Positions 7,558 to 13,678 of a stretch of 13,951 bases of DNA are shown in pieces (positions within the stretch are counted from its first letter, which is position 1; every line of letters begins with the position of its first letter). The position numbers and the translations under genes are program-made. The notes under the pieces were generated by a model that was given only the letters and a program-made list of their open reading frames with translations, was not told where the DNA came from and made no database searches. The stretch is taken from the NCBI RefSeq assembly GCF_046484155.1, contig NZ_JAWOBT010000011.1:1-13951 (forward strand), given 5' to 3'. Origin of the DNA: Alkalibacterium sp046484155 (lineage in GTDB: Bacteria > Bacillota > Bacilli > Lactobacillales > Carnobacteriaceae_A).

Positions 7558-7603
7558 AAAACAGGCAATCTTTTTAAGCTCAGTAGCAGAGATTGCCTGT
7601 TTT
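7558..7603 (-). terminator. Intrinsic terminator after the DUF697 GTPase
   Basis: Fourteen-base perfect arms (AAAACAGGCAATCT/AGATTGCCTGTTTT) surround an 18-base loop. A/T ends make it usable in either direction. It lies about 65 bases past the GTPase stop at 7669. Confidence 0.85.
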
Positions 7604-7607
7604 CATT

Positions 7608-7631
7608 ATATGAACCAAAATATGAACCAAA
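7608..7631. repeat. Two perfect tandem copies of a 12-base unit
   Basis: ATATGAACCAAA occurs twice back to back, between the GTPase stop and its terminator. No function is evident. Confidence 0.8.
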
Positions 7632-7668
7632 TCCAAAAAGACGACTACACGCTTTCAATTAAATTTTT

Positions 7669-8937
7669 TTAGCGCTTATGCTTTTTAATAAAGTTCTGAA
7701 CGACTTTTTTTAATTTGGCACTCTTAGGAATGCTGCTTTGTTCGTCTTCCAGTTCAGTATAAGTATTGTAAGCGTCGTTCAAGGCATCGTCATTTTCGAA
7801 CTCCAGATCTTTCGTTTTCAGTTCCTTACGGTTGAGTTTCAGATTTTTCTTGAACTGGCTGCGCATCAAGCGTTCCAGTAACCCCAGATCGATGCTTTCG
7901 CCTTCTTTTTCCTTGGTAGCAATGATGCTCAACACTTCAATATAGCTGAGTGCCAACGCGCTTGTGACGATGGATGCGGTCGTGCCGCTGATGATGCCGC
8001 CGATAATGGTCCCCGCGCCGGGGATGAATTTAAAGGCATTGGCAACGAGCGTTTTCCCGATCATTGTCGCTGATCCTGTCCCGCCGACTGCCGCAATGAT
8101 GCTGACGATGGTAGCTTTATCCATTGAAATACCGAAGATGGCAGTGATATGAGCGAGCAGAGTGACCTGCATCGGGACCAATATAGAGGCATCAGAAAAT
8201 GGAATGGGCGCAAACCCGACACCAAACGTCGTGGCCACATATCTGGAAGCCCAGCGTCTGGCAACTTTGGCTTTACGTTCAATGTCTGCTTGCTGGGCGT
8301 TCGTAAAAGCCTCTTTACTCTCCTTTGGGATAAGCTGCAACGTCTTTTCGATCAGCTGTTTCAAACCAAATCTCGGAATGACGTAATCATCGGAAATCTC
8401 ATACGGTTCTGACATGACATTCTGAACAGCTGCCACGGGCAAGTTCATATTTTCCAGGTAACGGTTAAATTCATCTGCCGGTTTCCCTATCGATTGCGTC
8501 AGGACCAGAATGACGGGTAGAATACTTGAGATTTCTTTGATCAGTTCGATTTCCATATCCTCGATGCGGGAAGAATTGGCCTGGATACAGTAGTACACCG
8601 CGTGCAGCGCATCTTTAGTGTTTTTCTTTTCCTCCACCAGGTCGAGAATCTCTTTCATTACCTGTTTTTGGACCTTTTGTTCAAGTTCCAATCCTCTGGT
8701 GTCATACAAGACAATGGGGATGCCTTCTTTAGTGATGCGTCTCAAGTGTTTCGTCACAGGTTTCCCAATGCCGGTATCGGCTAATTTTTCACGGAAGACA
8801 TTGTTGATGAGCGTACTCTTCCCGACGCCCGTTTTCCCGGCTATCAGTATATTTACGGGACTCATTTTTGCTACTTCGGATTCAGTTTTTTCTAAAATCT
8901 CTTGAATCATATTGTATTTATTATTTGGCTGTTTCAT
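7669..8937 (-). CDS. DUF697-containing P-loop GTPase, probably membrane-associated
   Basis: A 422-residue protein. The GTPase domain (about 26-205) shows G1 GKTGVGKST at 34-42, a G2 threonine near 62, and G3 DTRGLE at 79-84. At the G4 position it has TQSIGKPADE (147-156) instead of NKxD, as in some Era/YfjP-like families. Residues about 225-345 form a DUF697 (YcjF-like) helical domain with alternating Gly/Ala-rich hydrophobic stretches, such as IPGAGTIIGGIISGTTASIV, likely to insert in or lie on the membrane. The tail (350-422) is charged and ends in a basic cluster. Similar proteins are found widely in bacteria without a settled role; a membrane stress or remodelling role is inference. AGGAGG precedes the ATG at 8937. 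It appears monocistronic. Confidence 0.85.
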   Translation of the reverse strand: MKQPNNKYNMIQEILEKTESEVAKMSPVNILIAGKTGVGKSTLINNVFREKLADTGIGKPVTKHLRRITKEGIPIVLYDTRGLELEQKVQKQVMKEILDLVEEKKNTKDALHAVYYCIQANSSRIEDMEIELIKEISSILPVILVLTQSIGKPADEFNRYLENMNLPVAAVQNVMSEPYEISDDYVIPRFGLKQLIEKTLQLIPKESKEAFTNAQQADIERKAKVARRWASRYVATTFGVGFAPIPFSDASILVPMQVTLLAHITAIFGISMDKATIVSIIAAVGGTGSATMIGKTLVANAFKFIPGAGTIIGGIISGTTASIVTSALALSYIEVLSIIATKEKEGESIDLGLLERLMRSQFKKNLKLNRKELKTKDLEFENDDALNDAYNTYTELEDEQSSIPKSAKLKKVVQNFIKKHKR

Positions 8938-8963
8938 AAGCGTCCTCCTAGCTGTTTGACACT

Positions 8964-8992
8964 AGTTTACCATGAAGGAGTGCTTTTGACTA
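8964..8992 (-). promoter_or_regulatory. Candidate promoter of the GTPase gene with extended -10
   Basis: On the minus strand TAGTCA (8992-8987), 18 bases, then TAAACT (8969-8964) preceded by TGG, giving an extended -10. It lies 26 bases before the start codon, leaving a short leader that contains AGGAGG. Confidence 0.45.
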
Positions 8993-9000
8993 AGGAGAAA

Positions 9001-9479
9001 TGTCATTATCGTCTGGTCGGTCGTAAGGCTGAAAAAGTGGGCAGCATCTTGTGTATTCGGTGCTTTGGGACAGGAGCGACTGCTCAACCTACCGAATTTG
9101 GTTGAGTTCGGCAGTTAGAAAGGATGCCTTTCGGTGTAACTGTCGAACGGTGGTCTAGTTCGGCAATTACTGATAAAACGGGCTGCCGAAACGACCGAAT
9201 GTGAGCGTATTCGACACTTTGAGAAAGTTTTTCCTGAAAAAGCTGTCGAACTTCTGACAAGTTCGGTAAGTTCCGTTCGCTTATCGAGTTGAGACGACAC
9301 TAGCGGAAGGACTTCGGTAAGTTCAAACTGAATAGTCCGATGAAAGTGTCGACTAGCGTTGAAAAAGTAAGAAAGTCGGACAAAAAGCGTATAGCGCCCT
9401 ATCGCTGGAGTGAAAAAGCGCGAGATGATCGTTGAGTAAGGAAAGCAAAATGAGCCAGCTCATTTTGCTCCACTCAAAA
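9001..9479. repeat. Non-coding region packed with consecutive stem-loops
   Basis: No gene is supported: frames in both directions are short and lack plausible starts. Consecutive inverted repeats occupy most of the stretch: 9055-9061/9091-9097 (ATTCGGT/ACCGAAT, with GAGC-GACT-GCTC inside); 9106-9117/9137-9148 (twelve pairs, one G-T, enclosing GAAAGG/CCTTTC); 9159-9165/9184-9190 (TTCGGCA/TGCCGAA); 9210-9216/9244-9250 (TTCGACA/TGTCGAA enclosing two smaller stems); 9295-9300/9346-9351 (CGACAC/GTGTCG enclosing GGACT/AGTCC); 9386-9406; and a twelve-base stem at 9444-9455/9458-9469. Arms of the type TTCGGYA recur. It could be a structured RNA, a dispersed intergenic repeat element or a decayed mobile element; I cannot decide which. 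Confidence 0.6.
9432..9477. repeat. Long perfect hairpin without T-tail
   Basis: Twelve-base perfect arms (AGCAAAATGAGC at 9444-9455, GCTCATTTTGCT at 9458-9469) sit inside outer arms TTGAGT/ACTCAA. Neither flank has a run of T, so it is not a standard terminator by itself. It lies next to the yrrS terminator, at the end of the stem-loop region. Confidence 0.75.
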
Positions 9480-9527
9480 AAGCTTCCAAAGATTCGACCC
9501 GGTCACTAAGGTCGTCTTTGGAAGCTT
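9476..9527 (-). terminator. Intrinsic terminator after the YrrS-like gene
   Basis: Thirteen-base perfect arms (AAGCTTCCAAAGA at 9480-9492, TCTTTGGAAGCTT at 9515-9527) enclose an inner CGACC/GGTCG stem. On the minus strand the stem runs directly into TTTTTT. It lies 23 bases past the stop of the gene at 9550. Confidence 0.9.
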
Positions 9528-9549
9528 CTCAAATTACTAGGTTTGATTT

Positions 9550-10278
9550 TTAGCGGTATTCATTGGGTACGCCGTCGAGTTCTTCGACGCCCGTCACATG
9601 CCATTCGCCTTCACCATATTGTAGATCCACACGGTAAACATTGTTTTGGCCACTATCTGAAACGACGGTGAATGCGCGGCCTAAGCCGTTGTTTCCAACC
9701 CACCACGTGGTCATGTCGTTCTGGTCGATCCCAGTTACGGCACTTGCATTTTGATCAACAGCAATACGGTCACTCGAGCCATCGTTAAAGTTCATCGTGT
9801 GGCTCTCATCCAGTGGGGCATCGGTATTGATCTCTGCTTCACTGGTTTCTTCTTCCGCTGAATCATCTTCATCTGGAGTTTCTTCAGTCTCTTCGGGTTC
9901 TTCTTCTGCCTCTTCAGGTTCTTCTTCTGTCACTGCCTCTTCTTCGGTAACCTCAGATTCTGTGTCCTCGTCCTGGTCAGCAGCCTCCTGGTCACTTTCT
10001 TCTGTGTTGTCCTCATCTGCTTGATCAGATTCCGGATCCGTTGTATCAGTCTCTTCTCCCGTTTCGTCATCTTCCTCAGTATCAGTGACGATCTCAGTTT
10101 CTGGAGAGCTGTCCTGGTCCCCTTCAGTTACAACATCATCGCGGTTTGAAAAGATAAAGATGACTAGACCTCCAAGGATGACGATGAGTAGTCCAATGAC
10201 GATATAATAAATTTTCTCGATTTTAGGTGACCCTTTTGGCTTGTTGGGTGTATTTTTATTTGCGCGTGTTTTTTTCAT
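9550..10278 (-). CDS. yrrS: YrrS-like (DUF1510) membrane-anchored protein with a long acidic linker
   Basis: A 242-residue protein. A basic N-terminus (1-21) and a single helix (about 23-43) suggest a membrane anchor with the rest outside the cell. Residues about 47-155 are almost entirely E, D, T, S and Q, a low-complexity acidic spacer. Residues about 160-242 form a compact C-terminal domain with TGIDQNDMTTWWVGNNGLGR and a VTGVEELDG end, matching the DUF1510 family of Bacillus subtilis YrrS. In Bacillus yrrS lies beside a penicillin-binding protein gene; no such neighbour is seen here. Exact function is unknown. AAGGAAGGAAG precedes the ATG at 10278, and a strong terminator follows. The linker could vary in length between strains. 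Confidence 0.82.
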   Translation of the reverse strand: MKKTRANKNTPNKPKGSPKIEKIYYIVIGLLIVILGGLVIFIFSNRDDVVTEGDQDSSPETEIVTDTEEDDETGEETDTTDPESDQADEDNTEESDQEAADQDEDTESEVTEEEAVTEEEPEEAEEEPEETEETPDEDDSAEEETSEAEINTDAPLDESHTMNFNDGSSDRIAVDQNASAVTGIDQNDMTTWWVGNNGLGRAFTVVSDSGQNNVYRVDLQYGEGEWHVTGVEELDGVPNEYR

Positions 10279-10318
10279 GTTGTTCTTCCTTCCTTTTCGT
10301 ATGTACTCTTTCTTAAAA

Positions 10319-10339
10319 AGTGTACCACACTATTGTGTG
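10319..10339 (-). promoter_or_regulatory. Extended -10 and overlapping dyad upstream of the YrrS-like gene
   Basis: On the minus strand TGGTACACT gives an extended -10 (TACACT at 10324-10319), with no good -35. Directly abutting it is CACAC-TATT-GTGTG (10326-10339 on plus), a small dyad that could be an operator. Both calls rest on short motifs. Confidence 0.3.
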
Positions 10340-10411
10340 ATAAGTGAGTAATTAAGATAACAAACTCACGACATTCATTGCGAAATCATTTCTTCAGCTC
10401 TTTCAAACGAT

Positions 10412-10467
10412 ATGAAGCCTCTCCAAGATGATAGTTAGCTTAGAAAGACTTCATTCTACTATCATCT
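10412..10467. repeat. Ten-base inverted repeat interleaved with a six-base one
   Basis: AGATGATAGT (10426-10435) pairs perfectly with ACTATCATCT (10458-10467). ATGAAG (10412-10417) pairs with CTTCAT (10449-10454), and the arms interleave as in a pseudoknot. It lies in the roughly 350-base gap between the ECF gene and the yrrS-like gene, which otherwise holds only the ECF terminator and the yrrS promoter region. Confidence 0.45.
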
Positions 10468-10568
10468 ATAGTCAAGTTTCCAGACACGCTCTAGGTGTTT
10501 TCGACCCGGATCTACTTAATTAAACGATATAATCGGATGAAAAGTAATCAGATCGCCCTTTTAACCTG

Positions 10569-10619
10569 GAAAACGCCCAGTCAGTCTACCTCTTTAAGTA
10601 GAAATGACTGGGCGTTTTC
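10569..10619 (-). terminator. Intrinsic terminator after the ECF S-component gene
   Basis: Fifteen-base perfect arms (GAAAACGCCCAGTCA/TGACTGGGCGTTTTC) enclose an inner TCTAC/GTAGA stem. The hairpin begins nine bases after the gene end at 10628, with four T at the minus-strand foot. Confidence 0.85.
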
Positions 10620-10627
10620 GAAGGTGC

Positions 10628-11230
10628 TTATTTTTGGTGAGTTACTTTTCTAAGCGGAATCGTAATAAGCGGTACGATTATCGCTGCCGCAATTGCTTCA
10701 GCAACACCGCTTGTGCCGACAATAACGGCCAATGCACCGGCTAAATTGCTGATATCCACTTCAATGGCCTGCGCGAATGACTCACCATAGAACAAATAGA
10801 TAAAAAACAGCACGAAGATGGTATTAGTGAATGAACCGACCACAGAAGCGCTGGCTAAAGCCAGTTTATCTTTCTTAGCGAACAGTCGTTTGAAAAGTGC
10901 ATACGACCAGCCAGTAAAGAGACCGATCAAAATACGTGGCACCAAAGCAATCATTGGATTAGTCCAAAGCAGCAAGTCCAGTGGTGACGCCGGCATCGTG
11001 TATGCACGAACCATACGTGTGATCCCCCAGATGCCTCCAATGATCATGCCATCTTTGGTGCCCATCGTTAACGTTGCAACGATAACCGTAATATGTATGA
11101 TGGTCGGATTAAGCGGAGGAATGGGGATATTTCCTAAAAATGGCACAAAGTTTTGAAGCAGAATAATGGCGGTAAGTATACCTAGCAAAGCGATACGATG
11201 CGGCTTAGATCTTTTATGGTTTAATTTCAT
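10628..11230 (-). CDS. ECF transporter S-component (substrate-binding membrane subunit)
   Basis: A 200-residue protein with about six hydrophobic segments. The first helix reads IALLGILTAIILLQNFVPFL, consistent with the alanine-rich first helix that S-components use to dock on the shared EcfT subunit. It continues IPIPPLNPTIIHITVIVATL and VPRILIGLFTGWSYALFKRL, a pattern seen in S-components of the PanT-like group. Pantothenate is thus a possible substrate, but this is resemblance only. The energising ECF module is not in the window, as expected for group II ECF systems with shared ATPases. It sits 46 bases after the MarR gene and has its own terminator, suggesting a two-gene unit. AGAGGAATCC precedes the ATG. 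A TATAAT at 11269-11264 lacks a good -35. Confidence 0.82.
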   Translation of the reverse strand: MKLNHKRSKPHRIALLGILTAIILLQNFVPFLGNIPIPPLNPTIIHITVIVATLTMGTKDGMIIGGIWGITRMVRAYTMPASPLDLLLWTNPMIALVPRILIGLFTGWSYALFKRLFAKKDKLALASASVVGSFTNTIFVLFFIYLFYGESFAQAIEVDISNLAGALAVIVGTSGVAEAIAAAIIVPLITIPLRKVTHQK

Positions 11231-11276
11231 AAGGATTCCTCTTCTCTTTCTCTCATTTCCCTAATTATAATGCGTC

Positions 11277-11711
11277 CTAATTTAATCGATTGGTCATGCT
11301 GCGATTGAAGCGTCCAAGCAATACGGTAAGCATATGTGCTTCCTCTTCAGTCCAGCCGGAAAGAATCTTTTTAAATTTTTCTTCTAATTGAGCGTGATAC
11401 TCTTTGAAGACAACTCCAGCCTGTTCATTTAACTTAAAGTAAACATACCGTTTGTCATCCCCAATCGTTTTCGTCACTAAGTCTTTCTTGACCAACGCAT
11501 TCATCTGGCGACTGACCGTCGATTTGTCTAAGCGGCTTTTGGTCGTGATCTCCTTGAGTGTTAATTCATCTTCACCGATCAATTCGATTAAATTAATCGT
11601 CGAATGAGATAATCCCAGTTCCTGCAGTAAGTGATCCGTCAAGTGTTTATAGAGCTGATTGAACTCGCTGACTTTTTCCAGTAGTTGAAGTGGCTTTTCT
11701 GTGCTGTCCAT
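11277..11711 (-). CDS. MarR-family transcriptional regulator
   Basis: A 144-residue winged-helix regulator. The DNA-binding region is about 48-90: LTLKEITTKSRLDKSTVSRQ MNALVKKDLVTK, with the wing DDKRYVYFKL. The flanking helices for dimerisation match the family length. The start is placed at ATG 11711 (MDSTEKPLQL) because GAGGTG lies at the right distance. The in-frame ATG at 11729 would have that site inside the coding region and no ribosome binding site of its own. It probably regulates its own promoter and the ECF gene behind it; the divergent rqcH promoter is close enough to be affected. The ligand is unknown. Confidence 0.88.
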   Translation of the reverse strand: MDSTEKPLQLLEKVSEFNQLYKHLTDHLLQELGLSHSTINLIELIGEDELTLKEITTKSRLDKSTVSRQMNALVKKDLVTKTIGDDKRYVYFKLNEQAGVVFKEYHAQLEEKFKKILSGWTEEEAHMLTVLLGRFNRSMTNRLN

Positions 11712-11750
11712 GTTACACCTCTTTCTCATGTCGTTTATTTGTATGCGTCA

Positions 11751-11779
11751 ACTATATCACGATGCATGATTATGAGCAA
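11751..11779 (-). promoter_or_regulatory. Sigma-A promoter of the marR-ECF unit
   Basis: TTGCTC (11779-11774), a 17-base spacer and TATAGT (11756-11751) on the minus strand. The spacer carries a partial dyad, ATCACGATGCATGAT on plus at 11756-11770 (five of seven positions symmetric). That is a possible MarR operator for autoregulation. Confidence 0.65.
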
Positions 11780-11793
11780 TAAAAATGTGGAAG

Positions 11794-11823
11794 TTGGTAC
11801 GATACTTCATTTAATGCTATACT
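11794..11823 (+). promoter_or_regulatory. Sigma-A promoter of rqcH
   Basis: TTGGTA (11794-11799), 18 bases and TATACT (11818-11823), with TGC giving an extended -10. It is divergent from the marR promoter, with -35 boxes about 14 bases apart. The leader is short and has TTGGAG about nine bases before the ATG at 11860. Confidence 0.7.
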
Positions 11824-11859
11824 GATAAAGAGTTTTTTTATAGATTGGAGTGACTTTAA

Positions 11860-13566
11860 ATGTCTTTTGATGGCCTATTTGTCCACGGTTTAAGAGATGA
11901 ATTAGAAAACGAAATCATCGGTGGCCGTATAACCAAAATACAACAGCCTTATGAAAATGAAGTGATTTTGCGTATTCGCGCCAACCGCAAAAATAAATCG
12001 TTGCTGCTGTCTGCACATCCGCAGTACGCACGGGTGCAGTTAACGGATATCCCTTTTGACAATCCCGCCCAGGCACCTAATTATTGCATGGTCCTGCGTA
12101 AGTACTTGGATGGTGCAATTATCGAATCCGTTGAACAAAAAGAGAACGACCGTATCTTGACCTTTTCATTTAAACGACGCAACGAATTAGGCGATACAGA
12201 ATATCTCGCACTCGTTGTTGAAATTATGGGGAGACACAGTAACGTCTTGTTAGTCAATAATGAAGAAAACAGATTGGTGGATGCCATCAGACATGTGCCG
12301 GCTAGTCAAAACACCTACCGTACATTGCTTCCAGGTGCGACTTATATTGAAGCCCCCAGTCAGGACAGGAAAAATCCCTTTGATTACGACGGTCCGTTTC
12401 CAGTATCCGACCTGTCTTTTAGCGATAAAGTCAAATGGATCCAACAGACCTTTCAGGGATTTGGGAAAGATTCAGCCCAGGAGCTGGCTTACCGAATGGA
12501 TACGCACCCTGATGACGCACCCAAAGTTGTCTTTCAGCATTTCATGGCACCCTTTAAAACAGGTGAATTACAGCCGACACTGACGAAAGCCGAACAAAAA
12601 GAATTTTTCTCTCCTCTACCCTACGAACATTTTAAAGGAGAAACACAATCGTTTGACTCGTTGAGTGATTTGATGGATCGTTATTATCATAACAAAGCTG
12701 AGCGTGACCGTGTCCATCAGCAATCCAATGATTTGAGTCATCTGGTTAAGAATTTGTATCAGAAAAACAAGAAAAAAGTCCAGAAGCTGAAGAAAGAATT
12801 AAAAGAAACGGAAAAAGCGGATGATTATAGAGTGAAAGGCGAAGTCCTGACGGCTTACTTGCATGAAGTGAACCAGGGTGACGAATCGATCACCTTGCCC
12901 AACTTCTACGCTGAAGATGAACCACTGGAAATCAGCTTGAATCCACAAAAATCACCGGCTGAAAACGCACAGTATTATTTCTCGCGTTACCAAAAGCTTA
13001 AAAGTGCCAAGATTCATTTGACCAAGCAACTAAAATCGACCCGACACGAATTGAATTATTTTGACACATTGCTTACGCAACTATCCATCGCTTCCGTATC
13101 CGATATCGAAGACATTCGCGACGAACTGAGAGATGGCGAATATCTAAAGAAAAAAAGGAAAAAGAATCGCAATAAAAAGAGCAAGAAATCTCAACCCGAG
13201 GCTTTTGTTTCTTCGGATGGCGTAAGCATTCTAGTGGGGAAAAACAATACACAGAATGATGAACTGACGCTTAGAAAAGCCCATAAAAAACACTGGTGGG
13301 CCCATGCCAAAGACATTCCCGGCTCGCACGTGATCATAGAAGACGACGATCCTTCAGAACAGACACTGGAAGAAGCCTGCACGCTTGCCGCCTACTACAG
13401 TAAGTATCGTCTGTCTGCTTCAGTACCGGTCGATGTCGTTCAAGTAAAACGCATCAAAAAACCAAAAGGTGCTAAACCCGGCTACGTGATCTATGAAGGT
13501 CAAACGACTTATTTTGTGACACCAAGTGATGAAAAAGTAAGAGAATTGAAACTAAATTCCAAATAA
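11860..13566 (+). CDS. rqcH: NFACT protein RqcH (Rqc2 homolog; FbpA/fibronectin-binding-type annotation)
   Basis: A 568-residue protein, the usual length for the family. The N-terminal NFACT-N domain (1 to about 260) starts MSFDGLFVHGLRDELENEII and contains NDR with D97-R98, the pair required in Bacillus subtilis RqcH for recruiting tRNA-Ala. A middle coiled-coil region (about 275-435) is rich in K and E. The NFACT-R domain (about 450-560) has VGKNNTQNDELTLRKA, HAKDIPGSHVII and KKPKGAKPGYVIYEG. A very basic insert lies just before it (about 428-443). By family knowledge it binds peptidyl-tRNA-obstructed 50S subunits and adds C-terminal alanine tails for degradation. Such proteins are often annotated as fibronectin-binding adhesins, but no signal peptide is present. 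A strong ribosome binding site and promoter precede it and a terminator follows. Confidence 0.95.
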   Translation: MSFDGLFVHGLRDELENEIIGGRITKIQQPYENEVILRIRANRKNKSLLLSAHPQYARVQLTDIPFDNPAQAPNYCMVLRKYLDGAIIESVEQKENDRILTFSFKRRNELGDTEYLALVVEIMGRHSNVLLVNNEENRLVDAIRHVPASQNTYRTLLPGATYIEAPSQDRKNPFDYDGPFPVSDLSFSDKVKWIQQTFQGFGKDSAQELAYRMDTHPDDAPKVVFQHFMAPFKTGELQPTLTKAEQKEFFSPLPYEHFKGETQSFDSLSDLMDRYYHNKAERDRVHQQSNDLSHLVKNLYQKNKKKVQKLKKELKETEKADDYRVKGEVLTAYLHEVNQGDESITLPNFYAEDEPLEISLNPQKSPAENAQYYFSRYQKLKSAKIHLTKQLKSTRHELNYFDTLLTQLSIASVSDIEDIRDELRDGEYLKKKRKKNRNKKSKKSQPEAFVSSDGVSILVGKNNTQNDELTLRKAHKKHWWAHAKDIPGSHVIIEDDDPSEQTLEEACTLAAYYSKYRLSASVPVDVVQVKRIKKPKGAKPGYVIYEGQTTYFVTPSDEKVRELKLNSK

Positions 13567-13607
13567 GAAAAGCCGTATTCAAGTGAAGAACTTGAATGCG
13601 GCTTTTT
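13567..13607 (+). terminator. Intrinsic terminator of rqcH
   Basis: GAAAAGCCGTATTCAAG pairs with CTTGAATGCGGCTTTTT (one G-T pair) around a seven-base loop, followed by T5. It starts immediately after the stop codon. Confidence 0.9.
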
Positions 13608-13678
13608 CATCTACTTCTACCAAACTGTTAAACTGTTAATTTAAGGCAATTACTAACGGTGGTCAATAATTAAATTCG

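Noticed and set aside
8902..9105. Plus-strand open frame of 67 codons starting inside the GTPase gene
   Set aside because: It begins antisense to the GTPase N-terminus and promoter, has no ribosome binding site, and runs into the stem-loop region.
9115..9300. Minus-strand frame of 61 codons in the stem-loop region
   Set aside because: No ribosome binding site, unconvincing composition, and it crosses several inverted repeats that better explain the sequence.
9001..9480. Insertion sequence or transposase remnant
   Set aside because: No transposase-like peptide in any frame and no pair of terminal inverted repeats with target duplications could be identified.
9797..10024. Plus-strand serine-rich frame opposite the YrrS-like gene
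   Set aside because: It is the complement of the acidic Glu/Asp codon run and has no independent support.
11264..11269. Separate promoter for the ECF gene at TATAAT
   Set aside because: No acceptable -35 at 16-18 bases; read-through from the marR promoter is simpler.
11712..11729. Upstream ATG for the MarR gene
   Set aside because: It would place GAGGTG inside the coding region and has no ribosome binding site; ATG at 11711 is better.
11860..13566. Surface adhesin (fibronectin-binding) role for the NFACT gene
   Set aside because: No signal peptide or anchor; the D97-R98 pair and domain layout fit the ribosome quality-control factor RqcH.
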